Part shown: positions 9,131 to 16,523 of the stretch, piece after piece
How positions within the stretch are numbered: the first letter of the stretch is position 1
How the letters are laid out: every line of letters starts with the position of its first letter
Source of the DNA: Methylobacterium sp. R2-1
GTDB lineage: Bacteria; Pseudomonadota; Alphaproteobacteria; Rhizobiales; Beijerinckiaceae
DNA: 64,000 nt
Assembly: GCF_014191355.1 (NCBI RefSeq)
Contig: NZ_JACHWM010000013.1
Span: forward strand, 155,958 to 219,957
Reading direction: 5' to 3'
Made by a program: the position numbers and the translations under genes
Notes under the pieces: model-generated
Seen by the model: the letters and a program-made list of their open reading frames with translations, nothing else
The model's database searches: none
What the model was told of the DNA's origin: nothing

Positions 9131-9166
9131 GTCTTTTCCCGAAGGCCGGCAACCACCTTTCGGGCC
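9131..9166 (-). repeat. intergenic repeat family B, partial copy
   Basis: Core block TTTTCCCGAAGGCCGGCAAC followed by CACCTTTCGGG, matching the core of the copies at 9379-9444 and 33762-33864. The GACGATGCTCTA terminus is absent, so this is a degenerate copy. It lies directly behind the carboxylase stop codon and its CCGAA/TTCGG arms could form the operon-end hairpin. Confidence 0.7.
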
Positions 9167-9261
9167 GGTGCTCACGGTCGGGACGGATCTTGCAAGGGCC
9201 GCCACCGCTCGGGCGGCGCAACCCGCCCGGCGCGATCCTCGCATAGGCACGGAGACGGCCG

Positions 9262-9381
9262 ATGATGCAGCAGATCCACCGCGTCTTCACCGCGATCCTC
9301 GGTCTCGTCGTGCTCGGCCTCCAAGCCAAGGCCGCCGGGCGGCTGCCGCAGGGGCAGCAGGGCCGAGAGACGCCGCGTTAG
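9262..9381 (+). CDS. possible 39-residue small membrane protein
   Basis: Short frame beginning MMQQIHRVF with one hydrophobic stretch (TAILGLVVLGL) and a basic, Gln-rich tail. A GGAG sits 7 bases before the ATG. Its TAG stop is supplied by the first bases of repeat B, as happens to two other genes in this window. It follows the carboxylase by 137 bases on the same strand. No family is recognised and it could be chance; support is start context only. Confidence 0.3.
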   Translation: MMQQIHRVFTAILGLVVLGLQAKAAGRLPQGQQGRETPR

Positions 9382-9444
9382 AGCATCGTCCCGAGAGGTG
9401 GCCACCGGCTTCGGGAAAAGACGATGCACAACGACGATGCTCTA
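9379..9444 (+). repeat. intergenic repeat family B, complete copy with 12-bp terminal inverted repeats
   Basis: 66-bp element bounded by TAGAGCATCGTC and its exact complement GACGATGCTCTA, with core CCCGAGAGGTGGCCACCGGC. Related copies lie at 9131-9166 (partial) and 33762-33864. It looks like a miniature palindromic element. The rest of the gap up to 9664 shows no further gene. Confidence 0.85.
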
Positions 9445-9664
9445 GACGCCTCCCGGCCGGCTCGGGTCGTCAAAGCCTTCCTTTGAGTTCGGGCAGCGTG
9501 CCGCCGGCCCGGCCTGATCCGTGTCGCGCCCGGCACCGGCACCGCGACCGAGGTGTGGACGCAGGCGCTGTACGTCGCATTGCCCTTTTCCAAGTTCTAT
9601 CCCCATATGGGAACGAAAGGCGAACAAAGATCTTTTCTGGGTCGACAAGGAGGGATGGGCGCAG

Positions 9665-9880
9665 ATGGCACGCTACCGCTTCCACGCGACGAACGGCTAC
9701 GAGTGCGTGTTCGACGCTCAGGGCAAGGATATCCGTGTTCCCGAACGCCTCGTGCGACGCGCCAACGAGGTGGCCCAGGCGGTGATGAGCAGCCTCGCCG
9801 ATCGCGAGGATTGGTCGGAGTGGCACATCACCGTGCACGACCTCAACGGCCGGCGCGTGCTGGTGAAGCCGTTCGTGTGA
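9665..9880 (+). CDS. DUF6894 family small protein
   Basis: 71 residues with the pattern MARYRFHATNGYECVFDAQG, then a helix and SEWHITVHDLNGRRV, typical of the short DUF6894 proteins that are multicopy in Methylobacterium. A paralogue lies at 52653-52913 (CHFHCTDGLDVVFDLQG ... WIVDVHDAYG). No catalytic motif is evident and function is unknown. The ATG at 9665 starts the conserved strand; the longer in-frame upstream stretch is not conserved. It stands alone between the carboxylase operon and a convergent hydrolase gene. Confidence 0.75.
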   Translation: MARYRFHATNGYECVFDAQGKDIRVPERLVRRANEVAQAVMSSLADREDWSEWHITVHDLNGRRVLVKPFV

Positions 9881-9911
9881 CGGTCGGCGAGGCCGGGGCT
9901 CCGGACCGCGC

Positions 9912-10808
9912 TCAGCCCAGGAAGTCGTCCAGGAAGTCGCGAAGGGCGGCGAGGACGAGGTCGGGCCGCTCCTCCTGCAGGGTATGGCCGCAATCGAGCG
10001 CGAAGCCGCGCACGTCGCGGGCCTTCTCGCGCCACGTCGCCAGCACGTCGTAGGTCCGCCCGACCGTCCCCCGCGCGCCCCAGAGGGCCAGGAGCGGCAC
10101 TTCGATCCGCCGGTCGGCATCGGCCGCGTCGTGCTCCAGGTCGATTCCCGCCGCCGCCCGGTAATCCTCGCAGATGGCGTGGCGCGTGGCCGGATCGCGG
10201 TAGACGCGCAGGTACTCGGCGAACAGGTCCGGGCTCGGGCTGCCCGGCGTCTTCGACTGGCCCTCGACATGGGTGCGCAGGAAGAATTCCGGGTCGGCCG
10301 CAATCAGGCGCTCCGGCAGGGGCGCCGGCTGGATCAGGAAGAACCACCAGAAATAGGCCGTGGCGAAGGCCTTGTCGGTCCGTGCGTACATCGTCGCGGT
10401 CGGCGCGATGTCGAGCAAGGCCAGCCGGGTGACGGCGTCGGGATGGTCCAGGGCGAGGCGGTGCGCGACGCGCCCGCCGCGGTCGTGGCCGACCACGGCG
10501 AAGCGGTCGTGGCCGAGGCGCCGCATCACCGCGACCGCGTCGGCGGCCATGGCGCGCTTGGCGTAATTCGCGTGGCGCTGGCCCCCCTCCGGCTTCTCCG
10601 AGTCGCCATAGCCGCGCAGATCCATCGCCACGACGCTGTGGCGCTCGGCCAAGCGCGGGGCGACGGCGTGCCAGGTCGCATGGGTCTGCGGATGCCCGTG
10701 CAGCAGGAGGACCGGCGGACCGGACCCGCCGAGGGATGCGCGAATGCGGAGGCCGTCGGCATCGATGTCGCGGAGCGCGAAGCCCGCCAGGAACGGATCT
10801 GCCGTCAT
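9912..10808 (-). CDS. alpha/beta hydrolase, haloacetate dehalogenase-like
   Basis: 298 residues. HGHPQTHATWH oxyanion region, nucleophile elbow GHDRGGR with Asp109 flanked by Arg110 and Arg113, acid Asp133 in LLDI and His275 in CGHTLQEE reproduce the fluoroacetate dehalogenase plan (Asp110/Arg111/Arg114/Asp134/His280 recalled for the Rhodopseudomonas enzyme). The halide-pocket His155 is replaced by Trp154 while the next Trp is kept, so defluorination is uncertain; an epoxide or ester substrate is possible. A GAGG 8 bases before ATG 10808 supports that start over the upstream GTG. It is convergent with the DUF6894 gene. Confidence 0.8.
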   Translation of the reverse strand: MTADPFLAGFALRDIDADGLRIRASLGGSGPPVLLLHGHPQTHATWHAVAPRLAERHSVVAMDLRGYGDSEKPEGGQRHANYAKRAMAADAVAVMRRLGHDRFAVVGHDRGGRVAHRLALDHPDAVTRLALLDIAPTATMYARTDKAFATAYFWWFFLIQPAPLPERLIAADPEFFLRTHVEGQSKTPGSPSPDLFAEYLRVYRDPATRHAICEDYRAAAGIDLEHDAADADRRIEVPLLALWGARGTVGRTYDVLATWREKARDVRGFALDCGHTLQEERPDLVLAALRDFLDDFLG

Positions 10809-10896
10809 GTCGTGCACCTCACCGTACGAGTCAGTGTCGGGCTGCGTCGTCGTGGCCCTCGAAGGACCGGCGTCCCGAATGCGATGCCCGCCGCGC

Positions 10897-11610
10897 CTAC
10901 CGCTTGGCGAAGCCGATATCGGCGGCTACGCCCGCGAGCCGCGCCGGGTCGCGTTCCTTGCGCTCGCTGTAGCGGTCCACGAGGTACTCGGCCCGCCCGC
11001 GGATCAGCAGGGTGAACTTCATCAGTTCCTCGCAGACATCCACCACCCGGTCGTAGAGCGGCCCGGCCTTCATCCGGCCAGCCTCGTCGAACTCCTTGTA
11101 GGCCATCGGCACCGAGGATTGGTTCGGGATGGTGAACATCCGCATCCAGCGCCCGAGCACGCGCAGGCTGTTCACGGCGTTGAAGCTCTGCGAGCCGCCA
11201 GAGACCTGCATCACCGCGAGCGTGCGCCCTTGCGTCGGGCGCACCGATCCTTCGCTGAGCGGGAGCCAGTCGATCTGGCTCTTCATGACGCCGGTCAGGT
11301 TGCCGTGCCGCTCGGGACTGACCCAGACTTGACCCTCGGACCAGATCGACAGGGCACGCAATGCTTGCACCTTCGGGTGGTCGGCCGCCGTGTCATCGGG
11401 AAGCGGCAGGCCGTGGGCGTGGAAGATGCGGACCTCGCCGCCCATCGCCTCCAGCAGCCGCGCCGCCTCGTAGGCCAGGAAGCGGCTGAACGAGCGCTCC
11501 CGCAGCGAGCCGTAGAGGATCAGGAAGCGCGGCGGGTGGCTCGCTGGCGCCGACGCGTGAACCCGTTCCGCCGTCGGCACCTCGAAGTGGCTATCCGAGA
11601 GTTGCGGCAT
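10897..11610 (-). CDS. arsH: arsenical resistance protein ArsH, NADPH-dependent FMN reductase
   Basis: Flavodoxin-fold reductase of about 237 residues from ATG 11610; an upstream start at 11691 would add a non-conserved tail. Signature RFLILYGSLRERSFSR (FMN phosphate loop), SPERHGNLTG and QVSGGSQSFN are characteristic. ArsH oxidises trivalent organoarsenicals to less toxic pentavalent forms in the cytoplasm. It is divergent from arsR, with a short shared control region containing a palindrome, so arsenite-responsive repression of both directions is likely. Confidence 0.92.
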   Translation of the reverse strand: MPQLSDSHFEVPTAERVHASAPASHPPRFLILYGSLRERSFSRFLAYEAARLLEAMGGEVRIFHAHGLPLPDDTAADHPKVQALRALSIWSEGQVWVSPERHGNLTGVMKSQIDWLPLSEGSVRPTQGRTLAVMQVSGGSQSFNAVNSLRVLGRWMRMFTIPNQSSVPMAYKEFDEAGRMKAGPLYDRVVDVCEELMKFTLLIRGRAEYLVDRYSERKERDPARLAGVAADIGFAKR

Positions 11611-11678
11611 CCCATCGGAGAAGGGCTGCTGGGTCTTGTCCAAGGTAGCGGATCCCGATACGTTCCAACGAACGTTGA

Positions 11679-11692
11679 ATTGATGGATCAAT
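11679..11692. promoter_or_regulatory. candidate ArsR operator
   Basis: Perfect palindrome ATTGAT-GG-ATCAAT directly before the arsR ATG at 11694, in the divergent arsH/arsR gap. ArsR proteins bind such imperfect dyads over their own promoter. Assignment is by position only. Confidence 0.5.
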
Positions 11693-11693
11693 C

Positions 11694-12053
11694 ATGAACG
11701 AACGGCAAGCCCTCGCGGCTTTCGCCGCATTGGGCCAGGAACACCGCCTGCGGATCGTGCGCGTGCTGGTCACGGCCGGGCCGGAGGGTTTGGCGGCCGG
11801 TTCGCTCGCGACCGAGATCGGGGTCGCGAGCACGAACCTCTCCTTCCACCTGAAGGAACTCTCCCATGCCGGGCTGATCACCTCTCGGCGCGAGGGCAAG
11901 TCGGTGGTCTACAGCGCCGCCTATGCCGGCCTGTCCGATCTGATCGCCTTCCTGATGCGCGATTGCTGCCAGGGTCGGCCGGAGGTCTGCGAGACGGCGC
12001 TGGCAGCGCTGTCCGCCTGCAACTGCCCCACCGGAGACACCGCCTGTGCTTGA
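11694..12053 (+). CDS. arsR: ArsR family arsenite-responsive repressor
   Basis: 119-residue winged-helix repressor. The recognition region reads STNLSFHLKELSHAGLI. Clustered cysteines at 91, 92 and 99 (DCCQGRPEVC), plus 109, 111 and 118 at the C-terminus, are typical of the alphaproteobacterial group whose As(III) site lies at the C-terminal end. It would repress arsH on the other strand and its own arsC-acr3 operon until arsenite binds. Its TGA overlaps the GTG start of arsC by a few bases, so arsC translation is coupled. Confidence 0.93.
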   Translation: MNERQALAAFAALGQEHRLRIVRVLVTAGPEGLAAGSLATEIGVASTNLSFHLKELSHAGLITSRREGKSVVYSAAYAGLSDLIAFLMRDCCQGRPEVCETALAALSACNCPTGDTACA

Positions 12054-12495
12054 GTCCTTGCCTGAGGCGTTCGACGTCGTGATCTACCACAACCCGGCCT
12101 GCGGCACCTCGCGCAACACGCTGGCGATGATCCGCAACGCCGGCATCGAGCCGCACGTGATCGAGTACCTGAAGACGCCGCCGAATCGGGCGCTCCTCGA
12201 GCGGATGCTCGCCCGTGCCGGTCTCTCGGTCCGCGCGGTGCTCCGCGAGAAGGGGACGCCTTACGTCGAACTCGGCCTCGACGACTCTGGCTTCACCGAC
12301 GCGCAACTCCTCAATGCCGTCGAGGCCCACCCGGTCCTCCTCAACCGGCCACTGGTCGTGAGCCCGAGGGGCGTGCGCCTGTGCCGGCCGTCCGAGGTGG
12401 TGCTGGACCTGCTGCCCCCGCAGCAGGGCGCGTTCGTGAAGGAGAACGGCGAGCGCGTCGTCGACACGCAGGGCCGTCGCGTCGCCACTGCCTGA
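12046..12495 (+). CDS. arsC: arsenate reductase, glutaredoxin-dependent type
   Basis: 149 residues. Catalytic Cys19 sits in YHNPACGTSRNT; the family's Arg in LLNRPLVV and the RLCRP motif follow, which marks the ArsC/Spx thioredoxin-fold class rather than the phosphatase-like class. It reduces arsenate to arsenite for efflux by Acr3, encoded next. GTG 12046 overlaps arsR. Length is slightly more than the E. coli enzyme through a short C-terminal tail. Confidence 0.93.
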   Translation: MLESLPEAFDVVIYHNPACGTSRNTLAMIRNAGIEPHVIEYLKTPPNRALLERMLARAGLSVRAVLREKGTPYVELGLDDSGFTDAQLLNAVEAHPVLLNRPLVVSPRGVRLCRPSEVVLDLLPPQQGAFVKENGERVVDTQGRRVATA

Positions 12496-12507
12496 GGAAA
12501 ATCGCTC

Positions 12508-13575
12508 GTGTCCGTGTTCGAACGCTACCTCACCCTCTGGGTGGCGCTGTGCATCGTAGCCGGCATCGCGCTCGGCCACGCCCTGCCCGGCCTCTTCCAC
12601 GCCGTCGGCTCGGCCGAGATCGCCCGGGTGAACCTTCCCGTCGCCGTCCTGATCTGGCTGATGGTCATCCCGATGCTGCTCAGAATCGATTTCGCCTCGC
12701 TGCGGCACGTCGGCAGGCACTGGCGCGGCATCGGCGTGACCCTCTTCATCAACTGGGCCGTCAAACCCTTCTCGATGGCCGCGCTGGCCTGGCTGTTCGT
12801 GGGCACCCTGTTCCGGCCCTCCCTGCCGGCGGATCAGATCGACAGCTACATCGCCGGTCTCATCATCCTGGCGGCGGCCCCCTGCACCGCCATGGTGTTC
12901 GTGTGGTCGAACCTGACCCGGGGCGAGCCGCATTTCACCCTGAGCCAAGTGGCGTTGAACGACACCATCATGGTGGTGGCGTTCGCCCCCATCGTCGGCC
13001 TGCTTCTGGGGCTCTCGGCCATCACGGTGCCCTGGGGCACCTTGGTCCTGTCGGTGGGGCTCTACATCGTGATCCCGGTCCTCATCGCACAGGCCCTGCG
13101 CCGCAGCCTGCTCGCCTCCGGCGGCCCCGCCGCGCTCGGCCGGGTGCTCGGCCGGCTCGGACCGGTCTCTCTGGCGGCGCTGCTCGCCACCCTGGTGCTG
13201 CTGTTCGGCTTCTAGGGCGAGCCAATCCTGGCCCAGCCGGCAGTCATCGCACTCCTGGCGGTGCCGATCCTCATCCAGGTCTACCTGAATTCGGGGCTCG
13301 CCTACCTGATGAACCGTGTTGCGGGCGAGCCGCACTGCGTCGCCGGCCCCTCGGCGCTGATCGGTGCCTCGAACTTCTTCGAACTCGCGGTGGCCGCCGC
13401 CATCAGCCTGTTCGGCTTCAACTCGGGCGCGGCGCTCGCCACCGTGGTCGGCGTGCTCGTCGAGGTGCCGGTGATGCTCTCGGTGGTGTGGATCGTGAAC
13501 CGCAGCCGGGGCTGGTACGAGCGCGGTGCGGCGGGCAAGGGAGCAAGCCTGACTCACGCGTCCCGCGAGGCCTGA
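12508..13575 (+). pseudogene. acr3: arsenite efflux permease Acr3 interrupted by an amber codon
   Basis: The frame encodes a 355-residue ACR3-type BASS-family antiporter with ten predicted membrane helices, including the AAAPCTAMVFVWSNL helix that carries the essential cysteine. A TAG at 13213-13215 stops it after residue 235 (LVLLFGF). The frame continues without any shift through GEPILAQPAVIALLAVPIL to 13575. Family members have Gln at this place, so a single C-to-T change (CAG to TAG) explains it. Either the pump is truncated, read through, or the base is a sequencing error. The start is GTG, 12 bases after arsC. Confidence 0.85.
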
Positions 13576-13753
13576 GCCGGATCGCCCGCGTCTCGACGCG
13601 TCGGCGCGCGCGCGGTGGAGCGCGCCTGCGCGGGGGCGTGGCGGCCGCTCCTGATGACGGACTGATACCGGAGGTTCCGTCTTCGTCTTGTTCCCTAACG
13701 GGGTCGGCGGGACTTCTCGCGCCACCGGGCCTTCGCCCGCGTGGAGTTCGAAA

Positions 13754-13894
13754 ATGACTGTCCTCCGGCACATCGCCGCCGAATTCAGGGCCGACCGTCT
13801 CTTCGCCCCGATGATCCTGGGCCTCGGTGCGTGGTCGGCTCTCGCCCTCGCGATGCTGGCCCTGAACGTCCTCGACGGGCTGCCCGCATCGTGA
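13754..13894 (+). CDS. 46-residue small membrane protein ahead of the kdp genes
   Basis: Begins MTVLRHIAAEFRADRLF and continues with a single hydrophobic helix (APMILGLGAWSALALAMLAL). GGAG lies 8 bases before the ATG. Its TGA overlaps the GTG of the next small frame (GTGA). No family recognised. Position between the arsenic cluster and kdpF suggests a leader or accessory gene of the potassium operon, which is inference. Confidence 0.45.
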   Translation: MTVLRHIAAEFRADRLFAPMILGLGAWSALALAMLALNVLDGLPAS

Positions 13895-14199
13895 GCGTCG
13901 GGGCTCGTCTCGGCCCGCGCTTCCCGGCCGCCGCCGTTCCCTGTGCGCATGAGGATGCGCGGGGCCGCAGCCGCGGACTCCGGCCCATCGGCGGGCGCTG
14001 CCCCGTCTGCGGCGTGCCCTATCGCGGCTTCGCGGATGCCGAGACCGGCGTGATCCGGGTCGACCGCGCCCGGTGGCGCGCCGCCTGCCCCGGAGCCCTG
14101 CGCCTCGCGGCGCCCGGCGCCTGCCGGGCGCTTCAGGCCGTCTGGCGGCCGGAGACACAGCCGGCAGGCGCGCTGAAGCCGGGAGCGGGTCGATCCTGA
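13891..14199 (+). CDS. hypothetical 102-residue protein with a CPVC knuckle
   Basis: Starts with GTG in a GTGA overlap with the preceding small membrane gene, so the pair would be coupled. The only recognisable feature is GGRCPVCGVPYRG, half of a zinc-ribbon-like knuckle, followed by an Arg/Ala-rich tail with two further cysteines. Codon use is GC-rich like its neighbours. It may be a real small protein or a decayed fragment. Confidence 0.35.
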   Translation: MSVGARLGPRFPAAAVPCAHEDARGRSRGLRPIGGRCPVCGVPYRGFADAETGVIRVDRARWRAACPGALRLAAPGACRALQAVWRPETQPAGALKPGAGRS

Positions 14200-14327
14200 T
14201 GCGATCCTTATAAGATCGCATGCCTCTCCCTCTCGAACCCTAACGCGGTTCCCGTCCAGATTCGGGACCGGCCCGGATCGGCCGCGGGGCGACCGCGGCT
14301 ACCGGCCGAATCGATACGGACCCTCCC

Positions 14328-14411
14328 ATGCTCGACATCGTCTTCCTGCTCGGCGGCCTCGCCTTCTTCGGCCTCGCCGTCGGTTACGCCGCGCTCTGCG
14401 AGCGCCTCTGA
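14328..14411 (+). CDS. 27-residue membrane peptide upstream of kdpF
   Basis: Reads MLDIVFLLGGLAFFGL and ends CERL: one transmembrane helix and little else. It stands 9 bases before kdpF, and similar mini-ORFs are known just ahead of kdpF in related bacteria (recalled). It is too short for standard gene callers. It may help assemble KdpFABC or be a second KdpF-like peptide. Confidence 0.5.
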   Translation: MLDIVFLLGGLAFFGLAVGYAALCERL

Positions 14412-14420
14412 GAGGCTTCG

Positions 14421-14510
14421 ATGACCCTCGATCTCGCCCTGGGCGCCCTCGTGACCGCGGGGCTGCTCGCCTACCTCACCTTCGCCCTCGTCCGCCCGGA
14501 ACGCTTCTGA
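14421..14510 (+). CDS. kdpF: potassium-transporting ATPase subunit KdpF
   Basis: 29-residue single-helix peptide ending in the typical LVRPERF tail. KdpF stabilises the KdpABC complex in the inner membrane. It lies 34 bases ahead of kdpA and on the same strand, the normal gene order. Confidence 0.85.
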   Translation: MTLDLALGALVTAGLLAYLTFALVRPERF

Positions 14511-14544
14511 GCGGTTTCGCGCGGCCCTGACGGACCCCCCTCCC

Positions 14545-16260
14545 ATGACCTTCAACGGATGGATCCAGATCGCGCTGTTCTGCGCGGTCGTCCTCGCGCT
14601 GGTGAAGCCGCTCGGGCTCTACATGACCCGCGTCTTCACCGGCGAACGCACCCTCCTCTCGCCCCTGCTCGCTCCGATCGAGCGCGGGCTCTACCGCGCC
14701 GCCGGAATCGACGCGCGCCACGAGCAGACCTGGCTCGGCTACGGCCTCGCCATGCTCGTCTTCCACGGGCTCGGCTTCCTGTTGCTCTACGCGGTGCTGC
14801 GCCTGCAGGACGGGCTGCCGCTGAACCCGATGGGTCAGGCGGCAGTGGCGCCGGATCTCGCCTTCAACACCGCGGCGAGCTTCGTCACCAACACGAACTG
14901 GCAGAACTACGGCGGCGAGAGCACGCTGTCGTATCTCAGCCAGATGCTGGGGCTGACACACCAGAACTTCCTCTCGGCGGCCACCGGCATGGCGGTCGCC
15001 GTCGCGCTGATCCGCGGGTTCTCCCGCGCCTCGGCCCGCACTGTCGGATCGTTCTGGGTCGATCTCACCCGCTGCACCCTCTACGTGCTGCTGCCGCTCT
15101 GCGCCGGGCTGGCTCTGTTCTACGTGGCGCAGGGGATACCGCAGACGCTGTCGCCCTCCGTCGAGGCGACGACGCTGGAGGGGACGAAGCAGACCATCGC
15201 GCTCGGTCCCGTGGCGAGCCAGGTCGCGATCAAGATGCTGGGCACCAACGGCGGCGGCTTCTTCAACGCCAATGCCGCCCACCCGTTCGAGAATCCCACC
15301 GCATTGGCGAACTTCGTCCAGATCGTCTCGATCTTCGCGCTGGGCGCCGCCTTCACCAACGTCTTCGGCCGCATGGTCGGGGACGAGCGCCAGGGCTGGG
15401 CGATCCTCGCCGCCATGGGCGTGCTGTTCCTCGCGGGCGTCGCGGTCACCTACGGCAGCGAGGCGGCGGGCAGTTCCGTCCTGAACGGGCTGGGTCTCTC
15501 CGGCGGCAACATGGAGGGCAAGGAGATCCGCTTCGGTATCCCCGCCTCCGCCCTGTTCGCGGTGGTGACGACGGCCGCCTCCTGCGGTGCGGTCAACGCC
15601 ATGCACGACTCGTTCACGGCGCTCGGCGGCCTGATCCCGATGCTCAACATGCAACTCGGCGAGATCATCGTCGGCGGCGTCGGCGCGGGCCTCTACGGGA
15701 TGCTGGTCTTCGTCGTGGTGGCGATCTTCGTGGCCGGGCTGATGGTCGGGCGCACGCCCGAATATCTCGGCAAGAAGATCGAGGCGCGGGAGGTGAAGAT
15801 GGCGATGCTGGCCATCCTCTGCCTGCCGCTGATGATGCTGGGCGGCACCGCGCTCGCCACGGTGCTCCCGGCGGGGCTGGCCGGCCCCGCCAATGCCGGC
15901 CCGCACGGCTTCTCCGAGATCCTCTACGCCTTCACCTCGGCCGCGGCCAACAACGGCTCGGCGCTCGGCGGGCTGACCGGCAACACGCTGTTCTACAACA
16001 GCCTGCTCGCCATCGGCATGCTGGTCGGCCGCTTCTTCGTCATCGTGCCGGCACTCGCCATCGCCGGCTCGCTCGCGGCCAAGAAGACGCTGCCCGCCTC
16101 CGCCGGCACCCTTCCCACGCATGGCGGCCTGTTCGTCGGGCTCCTCGTCGGCGTCATCCTGATCGTCGGCGGCCTGACCTTCTTCCCGTCGCTGGCGCTC
16201 GGCCCCATCGTCGAGCACTTCGCCGGCGCGGCCGGGCAGACCTTTCCGGCGGGGGGCTGA
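14545..16260 (+). CDS. kdpA: potassium-transporting ATPase subunit KdpA
   Basis: 571 residues, normal length. This channel-like subunit binds and transports K+. Selectivity-filter segments are readable: TNTNWQNYGGE in the first repeat, LGTNGGGFFN in the second, TTAASCGAVN in the third and SAAANNGSALGG in the fourth. About ten hydrophobic helices are present. It is the first large gene of the kdp operon, induced under K+ limitation through KdpDE encoded downstream. A small frame follows 2 bases after its stop, before kdpB. Confidence 0.96.
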   Translation: MTFNGWIQIALFCAVVLALVKPLGLYMTRVFTGERTLLSPLLAPIERGLYRAAGIDARHEQTWLGYGLAMLVFHGLGFLLLYAVLRLQDGLPLNPMGQAAVAPDLAFNTAASFVTNTNWQNYGGESTLSYLSQMLGLTHQNFLSAATGMAVAVALIRGFSRASARTVGSFWVDLTRCTLYVLLPLCAGLALFYVAQGIPQTLSPSVEATTLEGTKQTIALGPVASQVAIKMLGTNGGGFFNANAAHPFENPTALANFVQIVSIFALGAAFTNVFGRMVGDERQGWAILAAMGVLFLAGVAVTYGSEAAGSSVLNGLGLSGGNMEGKEIRFGIPASALFAVVTTAASCGAVNAMHDSFTALGGLIPMLNMQLGEIIVGGVGAGLYGMLVFVVVAIFVAGLMVGRTPEYLGKKIEAREVKMAMLAILCLPLMMLGGTALATVLPAGLAGPANAGPHGFSEILYAFTSAAANNGSALGGLTGNTLFYNSLLAIGMLVGRFFVIVPALAIAGSLAAKKTLPASAGTLPTHGGLFVGLLVGVILIVGGLTFFPSLALGPIVEHFAGAAGQTFPAGG

Positions 16261-16262
16261 GA

Positions 16263-16463
16263 ATGCCGCGCGCCCTCTCCTCCCGGCGCATACCGCGCCC
16301 CCACCCGGCGCTGCGCCGCCGGCCCCGGCACCGGGCGCACGGCGGCCCGCTCCGGCCGGCCCGCTCGTCCGACCTCGTGCTGGCGCTCCTCGGCGTGGCC
16401 CTGCTCGGCGGTCTCGCCCTGCTGGCGGCCTTCGCCCTGGCCGCCGGCACGGCGGCGCCCTGA
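16263..16463 (+). CDS. 66-residue Arg-rich single-helix protein between kdpA and kdpB
   Basis: Begins two bases after the kdpA stop. A strongly basic N-terminus (RRIPRPHPALRRRPRH) precedes one hydrophobic helix (LVLALLGVALLGGLALLAAF). No known Kdp subunit occupies this place. It could be a membrane-anchored accessory peptide or a non-functional spacer frame. GC-rich Arg codons make chance frames likely here, so confidence is moderate. Confidence 0.4.
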   Translation: MPRALSSRRIPRPHPALRRRPRHRAHGGPLRPARSSDLVLALLGVALLGGLALLAAFALAAGTAAP

Positions 16464-16523
16464 CCCCATCCAAGGTCTGGCCGGACGCGCCGGGCCCCCT
16501 CCCCCTTCCGGACGCAACGATCC

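Noticed and set aside
11878..13950. 690-codon minus-strand frame over arsC and acr3
   Set aside because: Low-complexity His/Gln/Arg-rich translation with no family pattern, antisense to recognised genes.
14476..16473. 665-codon minus-strand frame over kdpA
   Set aside because: Same reason: repetitive Arg/Glu/Gln translation opposite a clear KdpA.
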